Positions 22,605-32,860 of a stretch of DNA of 64,000 nucleotides are shown here, in pieces. Origin of the DNA: Prorocentrum cordatum (Eukaryota > Sar > Dinophyceae > Prorocentrales > Prorocentraceae); the NCBI GenBank assembly GCA_963575745.1, contig CAUYUJ010004002.1:1357787-1421786 (forward strand). Reading direction: 5' to 3'. The position numbers and the translations under genes were made by a program. Position 1 is the stretch's first letter. Every line of letters begins with the position of its first letter. Below the pieces are notes generated by a model. That model saw only the letters and a list, made by a program, of their open reading frames with translations. It searched no databases and was not told the origin of the DNA.

Positions 22605-23380
22605 TCCTTCCCTTATAAGCCTGCCCAACGCACCCCGAGGCCAGTCGGAAGGGCGGGCCAAGCGTTTCGCCTGAGCCATCCGAGCCATATATGAGCGTCA
22701 CGCTTAAACATGGCAACAATTTCACAGATGGTGGGCCTGCAGTTTCCAAACTATGACTCTCGCCTGAGCGCCGCGTATATTCGCTCTTAGAAACTGCAAG
22801 AGTTTCACGGATTGAGGTCGGGTGGTTTTCAAAATGTGGCTCTCGCCTTAGCGCCGCGCGCATTTTATCGTCAGAAGTTGCTGCCAGAACTTCACGGACT
22901 GAGGGCGGGTCGTTTTCAAAATGTGGCCCTCGCCGTAGCGCCGCGCACACCCGACTTACAACATTGCAAGGGCTTCTTGGAATGAGCGCGGTTCATTTTG
23001 AAAATGTGGAAATCGCCTTAGCGCCCCGCACTCTCGTTTAAACCAACTTGTAGGAGTTTCACGTGGGTAAACGCACCAGGAGTGTTGATTGGGAAGGATT
23101 CAGGATTGTCAGGGCGCCACAAATACGTGCATTCGCTGTGGCGAAGTCCCAAGAACGACGTTCTGGCAGAATTCAGACCGTCAAAACGCAGCGGTCATGT
23201 TGAGTCGTGGCGTTGGAGTTCCGAGAATGGTGTTTTGGTAGTTTCAGAATCTTCAAACGGTTGTCTCCCAATGGGGCACCTCCCTCAGTGAAACTGAATC
23301 ACTGTAAGGGCATCTGAAGAGGAAGCTTGGAGGGAGGTTTTTTTGCAACATCGCTGATGAGTCTGTGGTTTGCAGTGGTC
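22605..23380 (+). repeat. TCC-bounded composite repeat, copy B
   Basis: It starts after a TCC run with TATAAGCC and AGCGTTTCGCCTGAG. It has four to five TTTCACGGATTGAGG / CTCTCGCCTTAGCGCC subrepeats, then a tail with CTTCAAACGGTTGTCTCCCA and AACATCGCTGATGAGTC, and runs into another TCC tract. The tail matches copy C at 44970-45275. Confidence 0.8.
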
Positions 23381-24065
23381 CTCCTCCTCATCCTCCTCCT
23401 CCTCCCATCCTCACCCTCTGGGCGGGGGGGACAGGAAGGAGGATCAAAGTTATTGGCCGCCCGTGAGGCCTCAAGGAAGCCACCAGAAGCCTCTGCGCAC
23501 CCGAGGGTCCTCTGGAGACCTCTCCTCTCCCCCACCCACCTTCGAGACTTCTGCTCCTCATCGTCCTTCTCCTCCCCATCTTGTCCATACCTCTTCTGCC
23601 TCCCACGACCCCCCCCCCCATCATCCCGTCTCCAACTCCTCCTCACACCTCGCTCCTCCCTCTGTCTTCCCCCCCATCTTCCTCTGGAGCTATGCTATCC
23701 ATGCGGAGGCCTCCACAAGCCTCCGAAGGTCCCCAGAGGCTTCGAGAGGTCCCCAGAGGCCTCTTGAAATTTTCGGAGGCCTCCAAAAGCCCAGCAAGGG
23801 CCAAAAGCGTCCGACCTCATCATCCTGCCTCTTGCCTCCTCGTGCTGCCTCCTCGTGCCACCTGCTCCTGTTTCCTCCTCCTCCTCCTCTTTCTCCTCCT
23901 CCTCTAGACCTCCTGCTGCTGCCTCCTCCTCCTCCTCATCCTCATCCTCCTCCACCTCCTCTGCCTCGTCCTCCTGTCTCATGTTGCCTCCTCCTGCCTC
24001 GTCTTGCCTCCTCGGAGAAGTGGGAAAAGTGCCACAAGGACTTCCGGCCGCGGCCGCGGCGCCGC
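23381..24065. repeat. TCC/CCT-rich low-complexity DNA
   Basis: Imperfect TCC units on plus with a CCTCCAAAGGCCTCC-like patch at about 23690-23800. Long Ser/Pro/Leu frames are by-products. On the minus strand this is the start of the GC-AG intron after the micro-exon. Confidence 0.7.
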
Positions 24066-24107
24066 CTCGCGCGCAAGCGTCTGCCACCCTCCGCAGGCAC
24101 CGGTGTC
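24066..24107 (-). CDS. Micro-exon: CGGWQ segment of a TSP1-like domain
   Basis: A 42-nt, phase-0 exon on minus: acceptor CTGGAAG, then DTGACGGWQTLARE, then a GC donor (GCGGCG). The CGGWQ...RE segment is the middle of the thrombospondin type 1-like domain whose first half is at 27955-28017 and second half at 21813-21985. It is too short for ORF finders, and the surrounding frame is low complexity, so the motif and phase are the evidence. The donor-side sequence CGCGAGG reappears at the next acceptor. Confidence 0.7.
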
Positions 24108-24423
24108 CTTCCAGGGGCGGCGGCGGTGACGGCGACGCCGTCGGCGTTGACGGCGGCGGCGACGGCGAGGACGGGGGCGACAAACGACGGCGGCGGAGAA
24201 GGCTAGAGGGGGCAGCAAGGGTGAGAGGGAGGAGGGAGGAGGAGACTTGGAAGCGTTATCATTTTTGGTGGATGGGGTGGGGGGGGAGGGGGGGGGATGC
24301 TCGGGGAGGTCGTATGGGGCTCTGGGGTGGGGAGGGAGGTTGCTTAGAGGAAGATGAGGAGAAGGCCGAGCAGAAGGGGCAGGAGGACGGGCAAGAGGAG
24401 GGAGAAGAGAGAGGAGAGAGGAC

Positions 24424-24510
24424 AAGCTTGGCGCGGTCGCGCCGCATCTGACATCCTGCCCCTCCCACCCATCCCTTCCCATTCTGCTGACGTTTTCTCC
24501 CTTTCCGCCG
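24424..24510 (+). repeat. Partial copy of the 16151/63331 element
   Basis: AGCTTGGCGCGGTCGCGCC, CATCTGACATCCTGCCCCTC and CCCATCCCTTCCC match the first about 80 bp of the elements at 16151 and 63331, and likewise follow purine-rich DNA. Confidence 0.75.
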
Positions 24511-24599
24511 AGAGGTGCCATGGCGGGCGGACCTGGACCCCCCAAGGGACTCTCAGAGGGAAACGAATCGTTTACCGCTGCCGCCCAGCTCGCTCTCCT

Positions 24600-25230
24600 C
24601 TCCCTCCCCCGGGCCCCCCCCCCCCCCCCCCCCCACGCCCCTCCCCCCCCCCCGAAGCGGGGAAGGGAAGCGGAGAAGGGGGACCACACACACACAGGGG
24701 AAGGGAAGCGGAGAAGGGAGACCACACCCACCCTCCCCCCCACCCTCCCCCCTCCTCGGCTTTTCTGCCCCCCTCACCTCCTGGGGAGGGGGGTGCGCTG
24801 CTCGGCAGCATGCAGGAGTGACCCTCGGAAAGAGTGACCTTCGGTGCAAGGCTTCCTGGGGACCGTGGGGGGGAGGGGGGGGGGAAGCCAAAAAACGCCA
24901 GGCAATGCCGTGGGACAACCTGTGGGTCCGCAGCGCCGAAACTGCCACTCCCCGGACTCCCTGGACCTCTCTCCCGGGCTGCGTTCTGACCAGAATTTGG
25001 AAGCAAATCAAGCCATGGCGACGAGGATCTCCCAGAAACCCAGAAGAGGTCACCCTTATCAGAGTTATCAGAGTGAAGGGGCCGAACGGTCATTCATTGT
25101 CCCTGTGTGCGTGGCCGAAGTGGCGTTCCGTCTGGCGGATTATCCTTGATGTGCTCTTGTTGATCTCCTATGTCTGAAAATTGATCGCAGGCGTGGACAC
25201 AAAACAGTGTGCGTCTAGCAACATAGGTTG
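24600..25230. other. C- and G-homopolymer-rich stretch, no gene
   Basis: Contains C runs, a repeated GGGAAGCGGAGAAGGGNGACC box (24660-24725) and GAGTGACC boxes. No supported gene. Confidence 0.5.
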
Positions 25231-25239
25231 TGAAACCTA

Positions 25240-26640
25240 TATGGGGCAACCACCATTGGTGCAATCTATGTTGTGCAAACTATATTGTGCGACCTGTGTT
25301 GTGCAGTAGCATTGGTGCGAACTATGAGGTGAAATCCACTCTGCTGAACTTGAAGTCGTCATCTCCACTGCTCGCGCAAACATCCCACCCACCCACCCGC
25401 AACTTGGTTTGCAAAACCTGTTAAGACCGACTACGACGACACCGACGACAACGACTAGGACGACACCGACGACGTCTCCGACGACTTCGACGACGATAGC
25501 GACGCCGACGCCGACGCCGACGACGACGACGACGCCAACGAACGCGACGACGATGGAGGAGGAAGGACGACGACGGCGACAACGACGGCAACGACGACAA
25601 CGACGAGGGAGGAGGGAGGACGGCGACGACGCGAACGACGACGAAGGAGGAAGGACGGCGACGCCGACGACGACAACGACGAGGGAGGAGGGAAGACGAC
25701 GACGACGACAACGACGACGACGACGGCGACGAAATAGGAGGAGGGACGACGACGAGACGCCGACGACGGACGGACGACGACGACGTGGGAGGGAGGAGGG
25801 AAGGACGACCACGGCGACAACGACGACGGAACCGACAACGACGCCAAAGAGGACGACGACGACGAACACGAGAAAAGACAGAAGGACGACGTAGGCGACG
25901 ACGACGACGACGACGCGGGAGGAGGGAGGACGGCGACGACGGACGAAGACGACGACGACGACGACGCAAGAGCGCGCGCGCACGCTTTTGTTGAAAATTC
26001 GTGTTGCGAGACCTTGGGTTTTTGTAGGTTTTTTGGGACGCACGATTTTGAAATCCTTCCGAAACCGATGGGTTTTGAAGGTTTTCGGCATACGCCCGCG
26101 ACGACGCGCGCGTCTGCACTTCGTCCCATTTTTTGCAGAGAATTCTCGCGACGGCACACGCGCAAGGGCGTTCGACACATTTCGACATGCGCGCGCGAAA
26201 CCCGTTTGGTAGCATTTGTGAAAATATTGGGAAACCGATGGTTTTCTTAAGATTTCGCAAGAACTCGCGCGGAAACTTTTTTAGCAAATCGGTGTTGCGA
26301 AACCATATGTTTTTGTATGTTGTTGGGGAAATTCGATTGCGAAATCCTTCCGGCACCGAAGGTTTTTGAAGGATTTCGGCATGCGCGCGCGACGACGCGC
26401 GCGTGTGCACTTCGTCCAATTTTTTGCAAGAGATTCGTGAAAAATGCTATGTTAGAGCAACAAATGTCACCGCACAGTGTTTTTACACAGGGGACCTCAG
26501 GGGGGGAACCCGGTTTGGCTGGGATGACATGACGTCATATGTCGGATGGACGAGTGTGCAATACATACATATGTATATATATATACATGTATATATATAT
26601 ATAGATATATATATATATATATACATATATGTGTGTGTGT
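25240..26640 (+). repeat. Composite dispersed repeat with GAC core, copy 1
   Basis: The order is TGTTGTGCAA-type boxes; GAAATCCACTCTGCTGAAC; CGCAAACATCCCACCCACCC; about 500 bp of GAC/GAG-rich microsatellite (25425-25975); two subunits with CGACGACGCGCGCG and TTTTTTGCA (to 26440); and finally a TA/TG microsatellite (26560-26640). Shortened copies with the same order are at 26715-27060 and 40195-41310. Large Ser/Arg-rich frames come from the GAC tract. Confidence 0.8.
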
Positions 26641-26714
26641 AAAATTTTACGATCCCAGGGGGAAGCGATAAGTCCGGGGGGGGGGTAGCGTCGATCCTCT
26701 TTTTAGAAAGGAGA

Positions 26715-27060
26715 ATCAATGTTGCGCAATTTGTGTGGAGCAATGTATGTGGTGAAATCCACTCTGCTGAACTTGAAATCGTCATTTCCACTGCTCGCGC
26801 AAACATCCCACCCACCCACCCGCAACTTGGTTTGCAAACCTTTAACAACCGACTACGACGACACCGACGACAACGACTACGACGACACCGACGACGTCTC
26901 CGACGACTTCGACGACGACAACGACGCCGACGCCGACGACGACGAAGACGACGACGACGCCAACGAAGGCGACGACGAGGGAGGAGGAAGGACGACGACG
27001 GCGACAACGGCGACAACGACGACCCGCTTTACAATACGAACAACGGCTCAAGCCTGATCC
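26715..27060 (+). repeat. Composite dispersed repeat with GAC core, copy 2 (short)
   Basis: Nearly identical to 25325-25600 over GTGAAATCCACTCTGCTGAA, the CCCACCCACCCGCAACTTGG box and the start of the GAC tract, then ends. Confidence 0.85.
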
Positions 27061-27449
27061 TTCCTCACAATGTAAATAAATGTCGTGCTCTCGCGCGGGA
27101 CTTCCCCATACTTGATCAACAAATCGGGCTCTCGCGTGGTATTTCCTCCCAATGTCTTGCGGCGCCGTGCCTCCTACATTCAGTAATCACGCTCTCGCTC
27201 TGGACTTCCTCACGACTTACATGGGGATCGCGCAATCGTTTTAATATTCCTGCATGATGGGTTGACGGGTTGACGTTTTCGCGACCCGCCCGCTCGACCT
27301 GGCCGTCTGGGCCCGCCCGCACGACCTGCCCGTTAGGGCCCACCCGCCCGACACGCTAGGCTGGTTCTGCCGCCTGTGCTTCTGCTTCTAACCCTCGTCC
27401 TGCAACTTTCTCTCGTGCTCCATCCTTCTCCTTCCCACTTGTCTCTTCA

Positions 27450-27895
27450 CTCCTCCCCTCCTTCCCATGTTTTCGGGGCTGCGCCCGCTAAACACGGCAG
27501 GTAGGAAATATATACCCCCAGAAAGGAGTACAATCGAACACGAAGAGGGAGGGCAACGAAGCTTTTGGGTACACGTGTCGAATTGCACGCGAGCAGGTAA
27601 GAGCTAACCGTCTTCGAATGATTGTTGTTGTTGCTGCTGTTGCTGTTGTCGTTGTTGTTGCTGCTGTTGTTGTTGTAGTTGTTGTTGCTGCTGTTGTTAT
27701 AATTGTTGTTGTTGTTGCTGTTGTTGTTGTTGTGGTCGTCCTCGCCCGTGACCCGCCCGTGACCTACCCGCGACCCACTGCGCCACCCACCCCGCGACCC
27801 ACCGCCTAATCCATCCCGCGACTCACCCCACGACCCACCCCGCGACCCACACGCGACCCACCCGCGACCCACCCCGCGTCCGCCCCGTCACTCCT
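27450..27895 (-). repeat. Three-module repeat, inverted copy
   Basis: Read on minus: (GGGTCGCGG)n at 27745-27895, AAC/CAG microsatellite at 27620-27735, then about 170 bp of unique sequence with CTCTTCGT, GGGGGTATATAT and CTACCTGC boxes. The same three modules in the same order lie on plus at 36565-37020. Confidence 0.8.
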
Positions 27896-27954
27896 GTCCG
27901 CAACTGCGGGGTGCTTCGGACACGCGCAGCCGAGCTGCCGAGGCCCCGAGGATC

Positions 27955-28017
27955 CTCTGCGCCGGTGCAGGCGTCGTCGCAGCTCACGGAGCACTCCCCA
28001 GGCACCCAGTCCGAAAC
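27955..28017 (-). CDS. Exon: N-terminal half of a TSP1-like domain
   Basis: On minus, an acceptor ending CCCGAG opens a 63-nt, phase-0 exon that reads VSDWVPGECSVSCDDAC and ends TGAE before a GA donor (GATCCT). W-x-x-G-x-C-S-x-x-C is the opening of a thrombospondin type 1-like domain. It joins in phase to the micro-exon at 24066-24107, whose CGGWQ segment should follow. GA donors are known in dinoflagellate introns. A simple extension of the frame past the donor loses the domain pattern. Confidence 0.7.
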
Positions 28018-28039
28018 CTCGGGGGCGCCGCGGAGCGAC

Positions 28040-28073
28040 AGGTCAGGGGGGGGGGGGGGGCGAGGAGGAGGAG

Positions 28074-28105
<32 letters not shown>

Positions 28106-28288
28106 TGAGATGAGAGAGCGAGAGAAAGAGAGGAGAGAGAGAGAGAACACAAACACATATAGAGAAAGAGAAAGAAAGAGAACGGGAGGAAGCGGAAGGG
28201 TGGGGGATGGGGGGGAGGGGAGAGGCAGAGAGATATAACGAGAGAGAGAGGAGAGCGAGAGAGAGGAGAGAGAGAGAGAACAAAAACA

Positions 28289-28335
<47 letters not shown>

Positions 28336-28507
28336 CGAGAGAGAGAGAGAGCGAAAAAAAAATAAAAAGCGAGAGAGAGAGAGACGAGAGAGAGAGGGAG
28401 AGGGAGAGAGAGAGAGAGAGAGAGAGAAAAAAAAAATAGAGGAATAAAGAAAGAAAGACATAAATAAAGAAATAAAGAAAGAGAGAGAGAGAGAGAGAGA
28501 GAAAGGA

Positions 28508-28538
<31 letters not shown>

Positions 28539-28840
28539 ACAACAAAAAGAAAGAGCAACGGGAGAGGGGCGGGAGGAGGGGGAGGAGGAGGAGGGAGAAG
28601 GAGAAGGAGGAGGAGGAGGAGGACGACGAGGAGAAGGAGGAGGAGAGGAGGAGGAGGAGGGGGGGAGGGAGAGAGGACCAGGAGGGAGAAGAGGGGAGAG
28701 GAGGAGGAGGAGGAGGATGGGAGGAGGAGGAGGAGGAGGAGGAGGAGGGGAGGAGGAGGGAGGAGGAGGGAGGAGGAGGAGAGGAGGAGGAGGAGGAGGA
28801 GGAGGAGGAGGAGGAGAAGGAGGAGGAGGAGGAGGATTCT
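28040..28840. repeat. GA microsatellite passing into (GGA)n
   Basis: 28070-28560 is mainly GAGA with AAAG and AAAT patches; 28565-28835 is GGA/GGAG. All-purine on plus for about 770 bp. Minus-strand Ser/Leu/Pro frames of 300-444 codons come from this tract. Confidence 0.95.
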
Positions 28841-29231
28841 GCTGGACTTTGCTGGCCTGACCTCCGAAGATGCGAAACACGCACAACGGCGGCGAAAACG
28901 AGCCTGCCGCCTAACCCCAGGCCTGTCATAGGCGACAGGGCGGAGACTCCTGAAGCGCACGAAGCCGAAACATCGACCACCGCGTGACTAACGGCGGCGG
29001 CACGCTCCGCGCGCCGCCGCAGGTCCCCCGGCCTCGGGCCGGCGGGGGGGTGAACCGCCGTGGGAGCTGTGAGCCCCGGGGGGAGGAGACGAGAGGGGGA
29101 GGCGACGAGGAGAAGGGAGAGAGGAGGAGGGGAGGGGCACAGTCCCACAGCAACCATACCCCCTCCCCCGGGGGAGGCGCGACCCCTCCCGCCTCCGCCA
29201 GTCCTGCGGCCTGGTCCCCGGCTCTACTTAC

Positions 29232-29321
29232 ACCCCGCCGATCGAGGCGGCGCCGACCGCCCCACTGGCTCCGCCAGTGGGGGGTGCCCCGGCTATCCCC
29301 GAGTCGATGACGGGGCCCCTG
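29232..29321 (-). CDS. Exon candidate after a TCC tract, unassigned
   Basis: On minus, about 100 bp of (TCC)n ends in GCTTGGATAG, a good acceptor. A Gly/Ala-rich frame follows: RGPVIDSGIAGAPPTGG, then ASGAVGAASIGG, up to a GTGTAAGTAG donor region (ending at 29234 would give phase 0, matching the exon at 27955-28017; ending at 29232 uses GTAAGT). No family recognised. The microsatellite seems to serve as the polypyrimidine tract (inference). Confidence 0.42.
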
Positions 29322-29339
29322 CTATCCAAGCAGGGGGGG

Positions 29340-29760
29340 GCGAGGAGGAGGAGGAGGAGGAGGAGGAGGAGGAGGAGGAGGAAGAGGAGGAGGAGGAGGG
29401 AGGAGGAGGAGGAGGAGGAGGAGGAGGAGGGGGGAGGGAGGAGTGTGTATGGCCCTGCCTCGCTTGACGAGCGCAAGCGGCACCAGGGACGCGGCCACTC
29501 TCATACTTTCCCGACTGACTTGATCGACCTCGCTCAATGGCGAAGGCCGCGGGGGGAGGGGAGGGCGCTGCGTTCGATCCGGAATCCGAAAGAGACAACG
29601 ACAGCCACGGAGGAGGATGAGGAGGCACAGCGTCGGGCCGACGGAGGAGGACGAGGAGGAGGACGAGGAGGAGGAGGAGGAGGAGGAGGAGGAGGAGGAG
29701 GTCAGGAAGAGGTCAGGATGAGGTTCGGAGGAGGCGAGGAGGGAGGGGAGGAGGAACAGG
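29340..29760. repeat. Two (GGA)n tracts
   Basis: GGA runs at 29340-29440 and 29600-29760 on plus (TCC on minus). The stretch between is GC-rich with no convincing gene. Confidence 0.9.
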
Positions 29761-30409
29761 TCAGGAGGAGGAGCAGCAAGAGCAGTGGAAGGAATTCGGA
29801 GGGGTCAGGAGGGTCAGGGGGGAGAAGGAGGAGAGAGAGGACGCAGAAGAGGGCATGGAACATAGGGGATGAAGATGAGACAAGCAAGGGACAGTTGGAT
29901 GGGGAGGGAAAGTGAGGAGGAGAGTTCGGGCGGAGAGGGAGTGCGCCAGGAAGATCAGGAGGAGGGGTCGGGAGGGCCAGTGGGAGCATCCGATCCGAAA
30001 GTGGACGGGACGTTGCCTCATACGAGGGAGGGCCTTCGGCCCGACGCCCCGGGCGCTGGAGGCTGCCGCGCGGCTTGCGATGGAGTCCGTCCCACGAATC
30101 CTCCGCCACGCCCCCCTGGTCAAGAGCTTGCCGTGGTCGCTGAGCGTGCGGCTTGCGGCAGAGATCAGCGTCGGGCCTCCGGGCCTCCGGGCATCGGGCG
30201 AGAGCTCCCGGTGGCAGATCTGGGGGCTCCTTCGCGCAGCTGCTTCTGCTGAGCGCATCGTATCTCTGCGTCCCAGCTCCTGGCGTGCGGGCCCTTGGCC
30301 TCGGTGTGCTCTCCCCGCCCCCATCGAGCGTAGAGCCGAGGGCACCGGGTGCACGCCGTTGTCGTCGAAGGCTCCCCCGCGGGGGGGGCTCCCCTCTTCT
30401 CCTTCCTCC

Positions 30410-30775
30410 CTCTCCCTCCTCCTCCTCCTCCTCCTCCTCCTCCTCCTCCTCCTATTCTTCCTCCTCCTCCTCCTCCTCCCCCTCCTCCTCCGCCTCCTCC
30501 TCCTCTCCCGCCTCCTCCTCCTCCTCTCCTCCTCCTCCTCCTCCTCCTCCTCCTCCTCCTCCTCCTCCTCCTCCTCCTCCTCGTCCTCCTCCTCCTCTCC
30601 TCCTCCTCTCTCCGTCCTCCTCCTCCTCCCTCCTCCTCCTCCTCCTCCTCCTCTCCTCCTCCCCTCCTCCTCCTCCTCCTCCTCCCTCATCCTCCTCCTC
30701 CTCCTCCTCCCTCTCCGCCTCCGCCTCCTCCTCCTCCTCCTCCTCCTCCTCCTCCTCCTCCTCCCTTCTCCCTCG
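30410..30775. repeat. (TCC)n tract
   Basis: About 360 bp of near-perfect TCC/CCT units on plus. Upstream 29760-30410 has overlapping open frames on both strands (for example MESVPRILRHAPLV on plus) that I cannot rank. Confidence 0.95.
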
Positions 30776-30829
30776 GACCTGCGCTCCGAGGCCTCGCGAG
30801 GCCTTCGGGCGCCGTCGGGGGGGGGGGGC

Positions 30830-31003
30830 CTCGCAGTCGACGATGTCGTCGGGCGGCGAGACGGTGCTGTCCTCCAGGATGCCCGCGCGGATCTTCTTGA
30901 TGTAGCACATGTCTTGGTAGAGAATCTCGGGGCGCGCGTGTTTGTAGGCAGCCACATCGGCAACGAAGAAATTCAGGTCTTCACGCGAGAAGACGTAGCA
31001 ACC
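30830..31003 (-). CDS. Exon, unassigned conserved-looking protein segment
   Basis: On minus, the acceptor GCGTAAG is followed by two bases of a split codon, then CYVFSREDLNFFVADVAAYK and HARPEILYQDMCYIKKIRAG, ending ILEDSTVSPPDDIVDCE. It is non-repetitive, charged and aromatic, with consistent GC-ending codons; an in-frame TAA lies just before the acceptor, so the exon border is real if coding. The 3' end is uncertain: the frame stays open into a C run, and a GTCCGA donor near 30775 is an alternative. I do not recognise the family. Confidence 0.6.
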
Positions 31004-31264
31004 TTACGCCGCAGCTTCCGCGGGCCACCGGCGTGGCACGCCGCGTGGGAGAGGCGGGCGCTCACGCGCGACCTTCCGCGGGAGGCTTACGCACGAATGT
31101 CCGCGCCATCGACCCCGTTCTCTTCCGTCGCGCACATGCGAAGCCTACCCCTGCAGGTCAGCTTTTTGAAATGATGGCCGGGGCCCAGAGAATAAATGAA
31201 GGATGTCTGCAGCCAAGTGAGCTCCAGCGGGAGTGTCCGATACCCCCCGCGTCGATGTGGCCCG

Positions 31265-31865
31265 CAGTATGACTTCTGGAGTATCTAGCGGCACTCGATT
31301 ACGGAGCCCGTGCGGAGCACGAGGGACTCTAAGACATCGATCTTGGATCATGTCACTGTTAATGGTGTGTATTGCTTCTCCGACATGTCTGGAACTCCAG
31401 AACAGCCTCCCATAAGATGCCCTTTGGACGCCTCTGGGATGCCCCTCGGAGGAACTCCCAGGAGCGCGAGGGACTCTACATCTTGGAACATGGCATTGCT
31501 AGTGGTTTCTATTGTCCTCTGAAGTCTGGACTTCCAGAACAGCCTCCCATCCGAATCCCTCTGGACGCCTCTGGGATGCCCCTGGAGGAAGAACAGGAGC
31601 AGGAGGAAATCTAAGATATCTTGAGACATGTCATTGCCAACGAATTCTGTTGCTCCTCTGACGTCTGGACTTCTTGAACAAACTCCCACAAGGAGCCCTC
31701 TGAACGCCTCTGGGATGTCCCCGGAGGAACTCCCAGGAGCAGGCTGACATCTTGGAGCATGTCATTGCCAATGGTTTCTGTTGCTCCTCTGAAGTCTGGA
31801 CTTCCAGAACAACCTCCCACTAGGAGCCCTCTGGACGCCTCCGGGATGCCCCTGGAGGACTTCCA
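31265..31865 (+). repeat. Tandem repeat, four to five units of 132-140 bp
   Basis: CATGTCATTGCCAATGG recurs at 31349, 31489, 31628 and 31760, each followed by a CTGAAGTCTGGACTTCCAGA box, CCCTCTGGACGCCTCTGGG and GGAGGAACTCCCAGGAGC. Frames are open only in part; no gene. Confidence 0.9.
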
Positions 31866-31960
31866 TTCCCAGACCCCCGCATCCTATTTTTTCACAACGT
31901 CGACCCCCAGAGATCTCGACCCATTCCCCGGGGCTGGCTTTTCATCCTGAGTCGAATTTT
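31865..31960 (+). repeat. GACGTCGTGA dispersed repeat, copy 1
   Basis: CCCAGACCCCCGCATCC, TTCACAACGTCGACCCCCAG and GACCCATTCCCCGGGGCTGG. Related copies: 37040-37140 (+), 56955-57090 (-), 58905-59015 (+). Confidence 0.7.
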
Positions 31961-32459
31961 GACAGCCCCTAACGCCCGGTGAGGGCCCTCAAAGGCGAAG
32001 ACGGCGAACAAAAACTCCCGCCGTGTTTGTGTCATGACGCGAGGGGGTCTGGGGTAGAAGGCCCTCAGACGGTGCTTGCGCCGAGGGGCTATTGACACTC
32101 TGCCTGCCAATTCCTTGTCTGCGCCTGCCAACGTTCGCCCACCCTGTGATCCCACGTTGCCAAACCAATTGCAACAAAGCACCACTGGAGCCCCGGACCC
32201 CATGGACCCCATCTTTCTGCGGCACACTTCGAGCCCGATCGACCTGCGAGGGCTCCTGAGCCCCTTTCGACTTGCGTGATTCCCGCACGTGCAGATCGTT
32301 TGCGGCCTGCTTCAGATTCAGGCCCCCCCACGTCCATGCAAGTAAACTCTCCAGAACTTGTTCTGCAAATAGGCTTGCCCTGTGGGATTCCGAGCTCATC
32401 ATAAGTAATTGGTCTTTAGGGCCCCCCATTCTTCCAATGGCCCACCCTTTTTTTCAGTG

Positions 32460-32650
32460 CCCCCCTTTTCCAAAGGCACATGCTTGCTTGCTCTTGCGTT
32501 CTTGCCCTCGCTTTCATGCTCTTACTTGCCCTTGCTTTCTTGCACTTGATCGCTGGCTCTTGCTTGCTCGTTATTGATCGCTTGCGCTTGCTTGCTTCCG
32601 CTTGCTTGCTTGCGCTTGATTGATGTTGCCCCTCCCGTTCTCCTCCCGTC
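32460..32650 (+). repeat. CTTGCTTGCG minisatellite
   Basis: Degenerate CTTGC, GCTTGCTTG and CTTGCACTTG units. No gene in 31960-32860. Confidence 0.7.
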
Positions 32651-32860
32651 CTGCTCCCGTCCTCCTTGCGTCCTCCTCTCGTCCTCCCCCTGTCCTCCTG
32701 TCTATTTGGAGCCAACGCTGGCTGATACTTGCGTTCTAAAGGCTCACCATCTTGTCCATACCTTCCTGGGGAGCGACGATGCTCTGCGTCTGTGCACGTG
32801 TGTGTTTTTCTTCCCTCCAGCGCTGGCTGGGTCAGCCAAGGCTTCGGCCCGCTAAAACAG

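Noticed and set aside
27823-29157. 444-codon minus frame read as one protein
   Set aside because: Only the 63-nt TSP1 exon within it is supported; the rest is (TCC)n and (CT)n. The domain continues in phase at 24107 and not within this frame.
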